From CAVSWT01 sp963746735 (GTDB lineage Bacteria; Bacteroidota; Ignavibacteria; Ignavibacteriales; Ignavibacteriaceae), in contig CAVVCO010000034.1 in the NCBI GenBank assembly GCA_963746735.1, positions 8,665 through 72,664 on the forward strand: a stretch of DNA of 64,000 nucleotides, written 5' to 3'. Below, one piece after another: positions 36,027 to 45,320 of this stretch (position 1 is the first letter of the stretch; every line of letters starts with the position of its first letter). The notes under the pieces are model-generated. The model saw only the letters and a program-made list of their open reading frames with translations. It did no database searches and was not told the DNA's origin. The position numbers and the translations under genes are program-made.

Positions 36027-37130
36027 TTATGATGCTTTCGCAGCTGCATAACCACCAACAAGCCAACCATAAGTTCCACCATCTAAATTCATAACATTTT
36101 TATAACCTTTTTTAACCAGATAATGAGCAACTTCATATGAGCGATTTCCGCTTGCGCAAATGCAAACAATGCTTTGGGATTCATTATTTGGAATCTCATC
36201 AATCCTGGTTGTTAATTCACCTATGGGAATATTTACGACACCATTTATTTTTCCTAAAGAAGATAATTCAAATGGTTCTCTCACATCAAGCAAAAAGAGA
36301 TCCATGTTTTCATTTATCATTTTTGAAAGCTGTGAGGAAGAAATTGTTTTGAATTCATTTTTATCTTCAACAACTCTTTTAGCTCCACATTGCAAAGTCA
36401 TTTTACCTCCGGCTGCTACAGCTTCCGCTGCCGGCGGAAAGAAGTCATTTACAAATTCAACATATTGCTGTTTAGTGCGTTTTTCTAAAAAAGGATTATT
36501 TTGTAATTCGTCTTTTAACAATGAATAATCGTTATCTTCATAATCATGGCCAGGATAAATTTTAGTGTCTTTGGGCAGAGTTGTAATCTTATTAAAGAGA
36601 CTATCATATTGTTCTTCCGGATTTCCTCCTGGTAAATCGCTTCTGCCTGCCTGCCCAATTAACAATAAATCACCTGTGAATATTGCATCACCTACTAGAA
36701 CTGAAATATGATTATCTGTATGTCCCGGTGTATGAAGAATTTTAAACTTTAAATTTCCGGATATAATTTCATCGCCATCATTAACATACTCATCAATTTC
36801 AATTTTTGCGTTTGCTTCAAGTATATCTTCAATTCCAAATTTTGCTGCATGCTTTAAAACTTCAAATTTATTTTTCGTTGCTTCATGCATAATTATTTTA
36901 GCATCATTAAAATATTCTTTTAATTCTGCTGCACCGCTTACATGATCTGCATGTGTATGAGTATCAATTATATGAGTAATATTAATTCCTAATTCGTCAA
37001 TTGTATAACCTATTTTTTGAACATCATCAATATTGGGGTCAATGATTACGCCGACTTTATTTTTTTCATCATAAACAATGTAAGAAAGTGTACCTGTTCC
37101 ATCTTCGGAACGAATTTGCTTTATATTCAT
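36027..37130 (-). CDS. Persulfide dioxygenase-rhodanese fusion
   Basis: A 367-residue protein. Residues 1-235 are an ETHE1-like metallo-beta-lactamase domain: HTHADHVSGA metal site, later HTPGHTDNHIS and GDAIFTGDLLLIGQAGRSDL, the GRSD stretch typical of persulfide dioxygenases. Residues about 265-365 are a rhodanese domain with active-site Cys in ICASGNRS. Such fusions oxidise glutathione or low-molecular persulfide to sulfite and pass sulfane sulfur to acceptors. The TSUP permease gene follows at three bases. Substrate not proven from sequence. Confidence 0.9.
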   Translation of the reverse strand: MNIKQIRSEDGTGTLSYIVYDEKNKVGVIIDPNIDDVQKIGYTIDELGINITHIIDTHTHADHVSGAAELKEYFNDAKIIMHEATKNKFEVLKHAAKFGIEDILEANAKIEIDEYVNDGDEIISGNLKFKILHTPGHTDNHISVLVGDAIFTGDLLLIGQAGRSDLPGGNPEEQYDSLFNKITTLPKDTKIYPGHDYEDNDYSLLKDELQNNPFLEKRTKQQYVEFVNDFFPPAAEAVAAGGKMTLQCGAKRVVEDKNEFKTISSSQLSKMINENMDLFLLDVREPFELSSLGKINGVVNIPIGELTTRIDEIPNNESQSIVCICASGNRSYEVAHYLVKKGYKNVMNLDGGTYGWLVGGYAAAKAS

Positions 37131-37351
37131 GTCCTGCCTTTTAAATTTTTAGAATGATTGAGGAATAGGATGAGACACAAATGAATTGGATTCAAAAATG
37201 ATTAATGGGCTTATTTGTAGCGTTCAGAATTACAGCTAATTTTTCTAATTATGACTATTAGAACTTCAGAATTTTGTCTTTTTTATGTTCGTAAATCACT
37301 ATATTTGTCATCAATAAATTATCAGGAAAAAGTTTCAGCACATCATTTTTT

Positions 37352-38955
37352 ATGGCTAAAAAGGAAATTAATCATACAAAAGAAAGAAATACACCGACGG
37401 GCAAATCTAAAAAAAATCCTACTAAATTAATTTCAAAATCTGCTGTCATAAAAAAAGTCAACAATAAGCCATTTGATTCTTTTCCGTTAAATATATTGAA
37501 AGAAATAGGAGATTATTATTCATGGGAAGCTGAAGCATATCCGCTAAAGAATACCTTATATTCTGAAAATATTTTAAATGTAACCGGATATAAAAATGAT
37601 GATGCTGCAGTTTTGCCAAATGGGCATTTCCATTTAATATGCTGCATGATGAAAAAGAATTTGTAAATGCTAAATTATTAGACTTCATAATTAATAAAGA
37701 TGAGACCAGTTGTTTTCTTACATATCATTTTTTAACAAACGAACAAAAGCTTAAATGGGTTAAAGAAAAAATATTAATTAAAAGAAATTCAAAAGATGGT
37801 TCTATAAATAAAATAAAAGGAATAGTCTACGACATTACCGATATAAAACATTCAGAGGAATATTTTAATAATAAAATTTCCGAATTGGAATTGTTAAATG
37901 CTTCTAAAGATAAATTCATATCAAAACTTTCTCATGACTTGCGCTCGCCTTATACGAGTATTTTAGGATTTGTGGAGATATTAATGAGCGAACCTGGCTT
38001 AAGCAGCACTGATAGACTTGAATATTTAAATTATATTCACACTTCAGCTGAAAGACAATTAAGATTTATCAATTGCCTATTAGACTGGTCGCGTATTAAA
38101 ACAGATAGAATTAGTTATCATCCGCAGAGGTTAAGGGCTATCAACGCAGTGTATAATTGCGTTGCTTCTTTAACCCACGAATCAGTTAGAAAGAATATAG
38201 AAGTAAAAGTTAATATAGACGATTCTCTTTTCATTTTTGCTGATGAAAAACTATTTAACCAGGTTATAATTAATTTAGTGAGCAATGCAATAAAATATTC
38301 CAATGAATATAAAACCATTGAAATATTTGCAGACATATTTAACTATAACATGGTTGAATTTATAGTTAAAGATGAAGGTGTCGGAATACCGGAAAAAAAC
38401 AAAGAAAAAATTTTTAAGATTGAAGATTTATTTTCAACGGAGGGCACAAAAGGAGAAAGAGGAACCGGGGCGGGGCTGCCATTAGTTAAGGAAATTGTAA
38501 ATAAACATAACGGTGAGATTTGGTTTTATTCTGAAACAAATATAGGCAGTGAATTTCATTTTACGGTCCCTTGTTCGCACAATTCAATACTTTTAGTAAG
38601 AGGAAGCAGGGGAAAAGATAAGTCGTTGGAAACTTATATTCAAAATAATTTTAAGGATTTAAAATTAACTACGGTTGAAAGTGCTTTTGAGTGTATTGAA
38701 TTCATGACCAATAATCCGCCTTCTTTAATTATACTTGAAGATAATCTTCCCTTAATGAACGGATCATATTTTGTTCAATACTTGATGAAAGAAGATCAAT
38801 ATTTAAGCGCACATATTATTTTAATTCTTGAAGATTATACTGAAGGTAAAATTCAAAAATTCCAGGGAATGGGAATAAAAAAAATAATTAAAAAACCTGT
38901 TGATGAAAGCACATTAATTAATAGTATTAAAGAATTAATAGAACAATACACTTAA
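37352..38955 (+). CDS. PAS histidine kinase with degenerate receiver, frameshifted
   Basis: A Lys-rich N-terminus (1-45), a PAS domain interrupted by a frameshift, HisKA with SKLSHDLRSPYTSILGFVEI, HATPase with NLVSNAIKYS, DEGVGIP and GTGAGLPL, and a C-terminal receiver-like domain. The two frames join if one T is added in the T-run at 37611-37614 (…AAVFAKWAFPFNMLHDEKEF), giving about 534 residues. In the receiver the phosphoacceptor position is Glu (IILEDNLPLMNG, Glu four before Pro) and the usual acidic pocket is missing, so it is probably a pseudo-receiver. Confidence 0.85.
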
Positions 38956-39033
38956 TCAAATAGAACTAATTCAATCTTTAATTTAGTATGATTATATTTC
39001 TGTTAATCAATAGAAAATTTTTAGGAGGAAAAC

Positions 39034-40368
39034 TTGAAACTAGCTGTAGTTGGTACCGGGTATGTTGGATTAGTTACAGGAACTTGCTTTGCTGAAACCG
39101 GTAATGATGTTATCTGTGTGGATATTGATGAAGCAAAAGTTAAAAAATTAAGAAAAGGTGTGATCCCAATATTTGAGCCTGGGCTTGACCTCCTTTTTGA
39201 AAGAAATATAAAAGACGGAAGATTAACTTTTACAACACATCTTCATGAAGCAATAAGGGATGCTTCTGTAATATTTCTCTGCCTGCCTACTCCTCAAGGC
39301 GAAGATGGCAGCGCAGATTTAAAATATGTTTTAGGCGTTGCTGATGATTTGGGAAAATTTTTCAAAGAAGAACCGACAGTAGGTTTTAAAGTTTTGGTTG
39401 ATAAAAGCACTGTTCCGGTTGGGACAAGTGAAAAAGTTAGAAGCGCTGTTAAAAAACATGCACCAAATTTTGATTTCGATGTTGCTTCTAACCCTGAATT
39501 TTTACGAGAAGGAATGGCTGTTGAAGATTTTATGAAACCTGAACGGGTTGTTATCGGGACAAGTAATTCAAGGACCAAAGCGGTTCTTGATGAATTATAC
39601 GAACCTTTTGTTCGCAGCGGCAACCCGATTTATTTTATGGATGAAAAATCAGCAGAGATGACAAAGTATGCAGCAAATTCATTCCTTGCCACAAAAATTT
39701 CTTTCATGAATGAAATTGCTAATCTATGTGAACTAACCGGTGCAGAGGTTGATAAAGTTAGAGTTGCAATGGGCGCTGATTCAAGAATTGGTAAAAGGTT
39801 TTTGTTCCCTGGCATTGGTTACGGAGGCTCATGTTTTCCTAAAGATGTTATTGCGTTAATCAATACTGCTAATGAGCATAAATACGATTTTAAGATTTTG
39901 AAATCAGTTTATGATATAAATAAAAAGCAGGTTGACGTTTTTTATAACAAAATCATGAATCATTTTAAGAGTGACGTTAAAGGAAAAAAGTTCGCTGTTT
40001 GGGGGTTGGCTTTCAAACCTAATACAGACGATATACGGGAAGCTCCTTCAATTAATCTAATAAAGAAATTGTTGGAAAAAGGTGCTTCGGTTTCGGCTTA
40101 TGACCCTGAAGCAATTGAAACAACAAGGGCCGTACTTGGAGATAAAATTGAATATGCAAAGCAGTCTTACGATACTTTAACAAATTCTGATGCTTTAATT
40201 ATTGTTACTGAATGGAATGAATTCAGAAATCCTGATTTCAAAAAGATTAAGAAAAGTTTAAAATCGCCTGTAATATTTGACGGCAGAAATTTATATGATG
40301 TGGAAAAAATGGATGAGTTAAATTTTTCATATTTTTCTGTTGGAAGAAAGATAATAGCTCACAAATAA
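39034..40368 (+). CDS. ugd: UDP-glucose/GDP-mannose 6-dehydrogenase family
   Basis: A 444-residue NAD-dependent enzyme that oxidises a nucleotide sugar to the uronic acid used in capsule or exopolysaccharide. Rossmann motif GTGYVGLVTGTCFAETGN, middle-domain DKSTVPVGTSE and catalytic Cys in GYGGSCFPKD; C-terminal domain NTDDIREAPS. Start is TTG 39034 behind an ideal AGGAGG. Thirty-five bases downstream lies a NusG-like gene; no glycosyltransferases are in the window. Confidence 0.93.
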   Translation: MKLAVVGTGYVGLVTGTCFAETGNDVICVDIDEAKVKKLRKGVIPIFEPGLDLLFERNIKDGRLTFTTHLHEAIRDASVIFLCLPTPQGEDGSADLKYVLGVADDLGKFFKEEPTVGFKVLVDKSTVPVGTSEKVRSAVKKHAPNFDFDVASNPEFLREGMAVEDFMKPERVVIGTSNSRTKAVLDELYEPFVRSGNPIYFMDEKSAEMTKYAANSFLATKISFMNEIANLCELTGAEVDKVRVAMGADSRIGKRFLFPGIGYGGSCFPKDVIALINTANEHKYDFKILKSVYDINKKQVDVFYNKIMNHFKSDVKGKKFAVWGLAFKPNTDDIREAPSINLIKKLLEKGASVSAYDPEAIETTRAVLGDKIEYAKQSYDTLTNSDALIIVTEWNEFRNPDFKKIKKSLKSPVIFDGRNLYDVEKMDELNFSYFSVGRKIIAHK

Positions 40369-40403
40369 GTTTTGACTGTCTAATACTTCGGGAGTGATTG
40401 TAA

Positions 40404-40949
40404 ATGTTATCGTCAGTTACCAATGGTAATAATAAAAATATAACCGCAATTGAAAAATCATGGTTTGCTCTTTATACCAAACCGCGCAGCGAATTTAAGG
40501 CTGCCGAGCAGATAAAATCTGTAGGTGTTGAACTCTACCTTCCTACCATTACAAAAGTTAGGCAATGGAGCGATAGAAAGAAAAAAATAACAGAACCGGT
40601 TATAAGAGGCTACATTTTTATTTTTGCAGATGAAAAAGAAAGACTAGCTTCATTAGAACAGCAGGCAATAGTAAGATGTGTATTTGAAGCTGGGAGGCCT
40701 GCAAAAATTCCAGCCTGGCAAATGGAAAATTTAATGAGAATGTTAAACACGGACTCCGAATTTTTTGTACATGAAGGGATTACAAAGGGGGCAAAAGTTA
40801 AAATAGTTGAAGGCCCGTTTGAAGGAGTAATTGGAACGGTAAATGATGTTGACGAAGGGAAATCAATTGCAGTTAGCATTGACCTTCTAAACCGTACAAT
40901 TATAGCTCACCTTCCTGCAGACAGCAGCTTTGAGGTTGTGAAGAAATAG
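40404..40949 (+). CDS. NusG-like transcription elongation factor (UpxY/RfaH type)
   Basis: A 181-residue specialised NusG paralogue: NGN domain (about 18-110; WFALYTKPRSEFKAAEQIKS) and KOW domain (about 125-180; EGPFEGVIGTVNDVDEG). Proteins of this group, such as UpxY in Bacteroides, antiterminate long polysaccharide operons. Its place beside the nucleotide-sugar dehydrogenase gene fits, but the rest of any such operon is not adjacent. Confidence 0.88.
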   Translation: MLSSVTNGNNKNITAIEKSWFALYTKPRSEFKAAEQIKSVGVELYLPTITKVRQWSDRKKKITEPVIRGYIFIFADEKERLASLEQQAIVRCVFEAGRPAKIPAWQMENLMRMLNTDSEFFVHEGITKGAKVKIVEGPFEGVIGTVNDVDEGKSIAVSIDLLNRTIIAHLPADSSFEVVKK

Positions 40950-41034
40950 TAAAATTCTGCAATGGCCATTCAGTTTTCATTACACATTTTTCAATTCATT
41001 TTCTTAAGTTTGAGTTGCACATTTAATTCAGACT

Positions 41035-42030
41035 ATGCTTAATCAAAAAGAAATCACACAATTAGTAAAAAATGATTCTGTAAATCATTACCTGCTGGTA
41101 AGAAAAGCAGATATCCGATTAACAAAATCCAACAAGGAATTCTTATCGCTTGAGCTTGGTGATACTTCCGGCAGTATGTCCAGCAATGTTTGGGATAATG
41201 CTGATTCTATTTTTTCAAATATCAAATCCGGTGAAGTTGTAAAAGTTAAAGGCAGTATTGAAGAGTTTCAAGGGAATTTACAAATACGTATTTCTTCTAT
41301 AAAAATTGCCAGCGAAAAAGAAGGGATTTCTCCAACTGATTTTCTTCCTCATTCAAAGCGTGATATAGCTGTAATGAAAAAAGAGTTTGAAGATAGACTA
41401 GATAAAATATCTAATGAATATCTAAAGTCACTTCTCAAACTAATTTTTACAGATGGAAATTTTGAAAAGTATTCTAAAGTTCCAGCAGGAAAATCATGGC
41501 ATCATTCATATGTTCACGGCTTGCTTGAACATACCTTGGAGATAATTAGAATTTGTGATTTAATGTGCGACATTCATCCCGAAATAAACCGCGACTTGCT
41601 TATCAGCGGTGCAATGATGCATGATTTCGGCAAAACGGAAGAGCTAAATTTTGAAAAGAATTTTGATTACACAGATAAAGGAAAACTACTTGGACACATT
41701 GTTATCTCGGCAATGCTTGTAAATGAAAAAGCCAAAGAGATAAAAGACTTTCCTGAAGAATTAAAAAATTTATTGATTCATATAATCTTAAGTCATCAAG
41801 GCAAGCTTGAATATGCTTCCCCGGTTGTTCCTAAAACACTTGAAGCTATTACTTTATATCAAGCTGATGAATTGAGTGCAAAAGTTAACGCATATAAAAA
41901 TGCATTAATTGCTGATTCGAGGGGAGAAAGCAAGTGGACTAAATACATTTCTCTCATCTCAACTGAATTATACAATCACGGTTTAACACCAGAAGCAGAA
42001 GAAGAAATAAATAAAACTTTATTCGATTAA
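41035..42030 (+). CDS. HD-domain 3'-5' exoribonuclease, YhaM-like
   Basis: A 331-residue protein with an N-terminal OB-fold (about 10-105; LELGDTSGSMSSNVWDNA) and an HD phosphohydrolase domain (about 130-320; HHSYVHGLLEHTLEI, then AMMHDFGKTEEL, and IILSHQGKLEYASP). This matches YhaM/CBF1 exonucleases. The start is ATG 41035. An upstream ribosome site is not obvious. Confidence 0.88.
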   Translation: MLNQKEITQLVKNDSVNHYLLVRKADIRLTKSNKEFLSLELGDTSGSMSSNVWDNADSIFSNIKSGEVVKVKGSIEEFQGNLQIRISSIKIASEKEGISPTDFLPHSKRDIAVMKKEFEDRLDKISNEYLKSLLKLIFTDGNFEKYSKVPAGKSWHHSYVHGLLEHTLEIIRICDLMCDIHPEINRDLLISGAMMHDFGKTEELNFEKNFDYTDKGKLLGHIVISAMLVNEKAKEIKDFPEELKNLLIHIILSHQGKLEYASPVVPKTLEAITLYQADELSAKVNAYKNALIADSRGESKWTKYISLISTELYNHGLTPEAEEEINKTLFD

Positions 42031-42066
42031 TTTTTCACAATTGATCGCCATGCGAAAGGATTTAAA

Positions 42067-42984
42067 ATGAAATCAAAATACTTGTCGGTTGACAAACAAA
42101 TGTACAAAGCAACTCGTAATGTCATTTCGACCGAAGGGGGAAATCTTATCTATAATAATTTAAAAGATTTCTCAGTCGAGGACTCTTTCGAAATGACAAG
42201 CTTTAAAGTGCTGAAGTATAGCATATTCGTTTTCATTATTTCAATTTTATTTTCTAATCTTTTGTTCGCTCAATCAGCAGAACAAATAATAACTGAGGGC
42301 GATTCGTTAGTAAAAATATTTGACAATCAAAAAGCATTAGATAAATATCTACAAGCTGATAAGATGAAGCCAAACAACTGGAATATATACTGGCGATTAA
42401 GTAAAGCTTATGTTGATATCGCTGATGAGATGCCTAATAAAACAAGTAAAGAAGAAGATTCACAGCTTGCTAAATATCAAACAGCTTTTGATTACGCTGA
42501 TAAAGCTGTAAAGTTAGCACCAACTCAATCAATAACTTACTTGCGAAGGGCAATTGCAAACGGAAAGATTGCTTTATTTAAAGGCGTTTTTTCAGTCGCC
42601 GGTGTAGTAAATAAAGTTAGGGAAGATTGTGAAAAAGCAATTAAGCTGGGTAACGGCGGGAATTATTTCCAATCCTTAGCTCACTATGTCTTGGCTCGAA
42701 CACACGCAAAGGTAAGTGAAAAATGGGCTCCGGCAAGATCTGTTTTGGGATTAGGCTGGGCAGATATTGATACTGCAATTGTTGAATATAACAAAGCAAT
42801 AAAGCTTAGACCGAATTTCAGAATGTTTTATCTTGATCTTGCCAAAGCATATATAAGGGAAGATGAATATTCTAAGGCAAGAGAAGAATTAAAAAATGTT
42901 ATCAACAGTCCAAAAGAAGAAAAGAGCGATGATGATAATTTAGCCGAAGCAAAAAATTTAATGGAGGCTATAAAGGATGAATGA
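42067..42984 (+). CDS. TPR protein with signal peptide; 5' end altered by a palindromic repeat
   Basis: The frame opens at ATG 42067 with a good AAAGGA site, but residues 1-42 come largely from the palindromic element at 42120-42198. The Met at 42193 starts a normal signal peptide (TSFKVLKYSIFVFIISILFS, then NLLFAQ) and has GAGGA ten bases before it; this shorter start (263 residues) seems the functional one. The mature part holds several TPR-type helix pairs (YDYADKAVKLAPTQSITYL-like and IVEYNKAIKLRPNFRMFYLD). Periplasmic scaffold; partner unknown. Confidence 0.75.
   Translation: MKSKYLSVDKQMYKATRNVISTEGGNLIYNNLKDFSVEDSFEMTSFKVLKYSIFVFIISILFSNLLFAQSAEQIITEGDSLVKIFDNQKALDKYLQADKMKPNNWNIYWRLSKAYVDIADEMPNKTSKEEDSQLAKYQTAFDYADKAVKLAPTQSITYLRRAIANGKIALFKGVFSVAGVVNKVREDCEKAIKLGNGGNYFQSLAHYVLARTHAKVSEKWAPARSVLGLGWADIDTAIVEYNKAIKLRPNFRMFYLDLAKAYIREDEYSKAREELKNVINSPKEEKSDDDNLAEAKNLMEAIKDE
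42120..42198. repeat. REP-like palindromic element
   Basis: Outer arms TGTCATTTCGA (42120-42130) and TCGAAATGACA (42188-42198) are perfect inverted copies; inner arms GAAATCTT (42140-42147) and AAGATTTC (42164-42171) pair as well. The GTCATTTCGA...TCGAAATGAC form is a common dispersed palindrome in this bacterial group. Only one copy is seen in this window. Confidence 0.8.
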
Positions 42985-43018
42985 AAAAATGATTTGAGAA
43001 GGTTGCTGTTAAAAGATT

Positions 43019-43744
43019 ATGAATGAATTAATTGAGAAATTAAAAAAAGCAAAATCAGTTGTGTTTTTTACAGGGGCAGGAATATCTGCTGAAAGTGGTA
43101 TTCCAACCTTTAGGGGAAAGGATGGGATCTGGAATAAGCTTAAGCCTGAGGAGCTTGCTAATTTTGATGCCTTCTTAAAAAATCCAGAGATGGTTTGGGA
43201 GTGGTACAATCACCGCAAAAAAATTATTCATGAATCTAAACCAAATGCCGGTCATTTGGCAATGGCGGAAATGCAAAGTTATTTTTCCAATGTTACAGTA
43301 GTTACACAAAACATTGACAATCTTCATCGCCGTGCCGGCAGCAAAGTTATTTATGAACTACATGGAAACATAGAAAGAAATTATTGCATCAAATGCGGTA
43401 AGCAGTATAATGATGAATTAAATTTTATTGGCAAAGCACCTGCATGTGACTGCGGCGGTTTAATTCGTCCGGATGTAGTTTGGTTTGGCGAATATCTTCC
43501 TGAAATACAATTTATTTCATCCGAAGAAGCAGCAATGAAATCGGATGTATTTTTTGTTGTGGGCACAAGTGGAATTGTTTATCCTGCCGCAGGAATTATT
43601 TTTACTGCAAAAAAATCCGGCGCCTATATTGTTGAAATAAATATTGAAGAGACAGAAATAACAAGATATGCTGACAAATCTTTCTTTGGCGAAGCCGGTA
43701 AAATTCTTCCCGAAATAGTTCAAAAAATAAAAGAAACCCAATAG
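43019..43744 (+). CDS. cobB: NAD-dependent protein deacylase (sirtuin)
   Basis: A 241-residue Sir2 enzyme that removes acyl groups from lysine using NAD. Motifs: GAGISAESGIPTFRG, TQNIDNLHRRAG with the catalytic His in LHGN, four zinc Cys in CIKCGK and ACDCGG, and VVGTSGIVYPAAG. Full length. Starts 34 bases after the TPR gene. Confidence 0.95.
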   Translation: MNELIEKLKKAKSVVFFTGAGISAESGIPTFRGKDGIWNKLKPEELANFDAFLKNPEMVWEWYNHRKKIIHESKPNAGHLAMAEMQSYFSNVTVVTQNIDNLHRRAGSKVIYELHGNIERNYCIKCGKQYNDELNFIGKAPACDCGGLIRPDVVWFGEYLPEIQFISSEEAAMKSDVFFVVGTSGIVYPAAGIIFTAKKSGAYIVEINIEETEITRYADKSFFGEAGKILPEIVQKIKETQ

Positions 43745-43837
43745 TTTATTCCCATTTCTAAAATCTTTTCTACTGATTGTTAACCTTTTATTTACTAATT
43801 TTGATAAAGTAATTATTAATAAAATTTCGGGGAATTT

Positions 43838-45167
43838 ATGCCTACCAAAATAAAAAATAAAAGCATCGTTGATTCGGTTGACGATACGAAATACTCAATG
43901 CAAACTCATCTCATCTATGGAAAGAATGAATCAAAAAAGTGGGACTATTCTCATCATGTAACCGCACCACTTACTTCATCTGTTATTTTCAGATTGGATT
44001 CTGTTGAAAGAGGAGCTGAAGGCTTTAAAGATTTTGCTAATAGTAATGTGCTCGGCGAAAAATCTGTTCCGATTTATATTTACGACCGCCTTGGTGAACC
44101 TAACAAAGATTTGCTCGAAGAAAATCTTGCTTATGTTGAAAAAGGAGAAATGGCCGTTACCTTTGCCACAGGTATGGGTGCGATTGCCGGAATTCTTGGA
44201 GTTCTAACAAAAACCGGAGATGAAATAATCGCACATACAACTTTGTATGGATGCACATTTTCACTACTTCAAAATTGGTATCCGCGCTATCAAATTAAAT
44301 ATACGCCAATTGATCTTACGGATGTTGAGAATTTAAAAAACAGTATTACAGATCAAACTAAAGTTATTTATTTTGAATCGCCTTCAAATCCAAATCTTGA
44401 TATAATCGATATAGGTTCAATCAGAAAAATTGTTGATGAAGTAAATCAGAATAGAGTAGAGAAAGAAAAAATCTATATTGTGGTTGATAATACTTTTGCA
44501 ACTCCATATTGCCAGCGACCCATTGAGCTTGGTGCAGATTTTTCTGTCAACTCACTTACAAAAGGCATCGGCGGATTTGGAACCGATATGGGCGGAGTTG
44601 TAATTGGCCCAGAAAAATTTCATGATCTTGTTCTTTTAATGAGAAAAGATTTTGGCGCAGCTTTAAATACAAAAGCTGCCTGGACAGTCTTGACTTATGG
44701 TCTCCCAACATTGCAATTGAGAGTGAGTCAGCAAATTAAAACTGCGATGAGAATAGCGGAATTTTTAAATAGTCATCCTAAAGTTGAGTTTGTAAATTAT
44801 CCTGGTTTACCCAGTTATAAATTTTATGAATTAGCTAAAAAGCAGATGACCGATTTTAATGGCAATTTCGCCCCAGGCAGTTTAAATTATTTTGTGCTTA
44901 AAGGAAAAGACGGAATTGAGCAAAAAGAAAATGGAAGAAGATTAATGAATTATGCAGCTAAGAATGCTTACACAATGACACTTGCTGTTAGCCTTGGACA
45001 CACAAGAACATTAATCGAGCATCCAGCTTCGATGACGCACTCAATGGTTCCGCCGGAAAAGATTAATTGAATTTGGAATAAACCCTGGTGGAATTAGAAT
45101 AGCTGCAGGCCTTGAAAATGTTGATGATATTTTGATGGATCTTGATAAATGTTTGGAGATAATTTAA
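43838..45167 (+). CDS. PLP-dependent Cys/Met metabolism enzyme, frameshifted at its 3' end
   Basis: A trans-sulfuration family enzyme (cystathionine gamma-synthase/methionine gamma-lyase/O-acetylhomoserine sulfhydrylase group). PLP lysine in SVNSLTKGIGG, phosphate site TFATGMGAIAG, and SNPNLDI before the Asp in VVDNTFATPY. The simple frame stops at 45070 after HSMVPPEKIN. Removing one base near 45064 extends it with EFGINPGGIRIAAGLENVDD and on to 45167, the expected family C-terminus. Which reaction it carries out cannot be told from these motifs. A strong terminator hairpin follows. Confidence 0.85.
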
Positions 45168-45195
45168 TTATCAGTTGAGCTTATTCAGTTATATA

Positions 45196-45226
45196 CAAAC
45201 CTGGTTTCTCAAAGAAACCGGGTTTG
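45196..45226 (+). terminator. Terminator hairpin of the dispersed AACCC family
   Basis: A thirteen-base stem: CAAACCTGGTTTC (45196-45208) with GAAACCGGGTTTG (45214-45226), one G-U pair, loop of five. Follows the PLP enzyme. Confidence 0.75.
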
Positions 45227-45320
45227 ATAATTTTGCTTTTTTGAATAAATGAAATAATTTCTATGCCTCATAAAATCAATCAAGCTAATTACATTTCTTT
45301 AATTAAAACTCAATATAATT

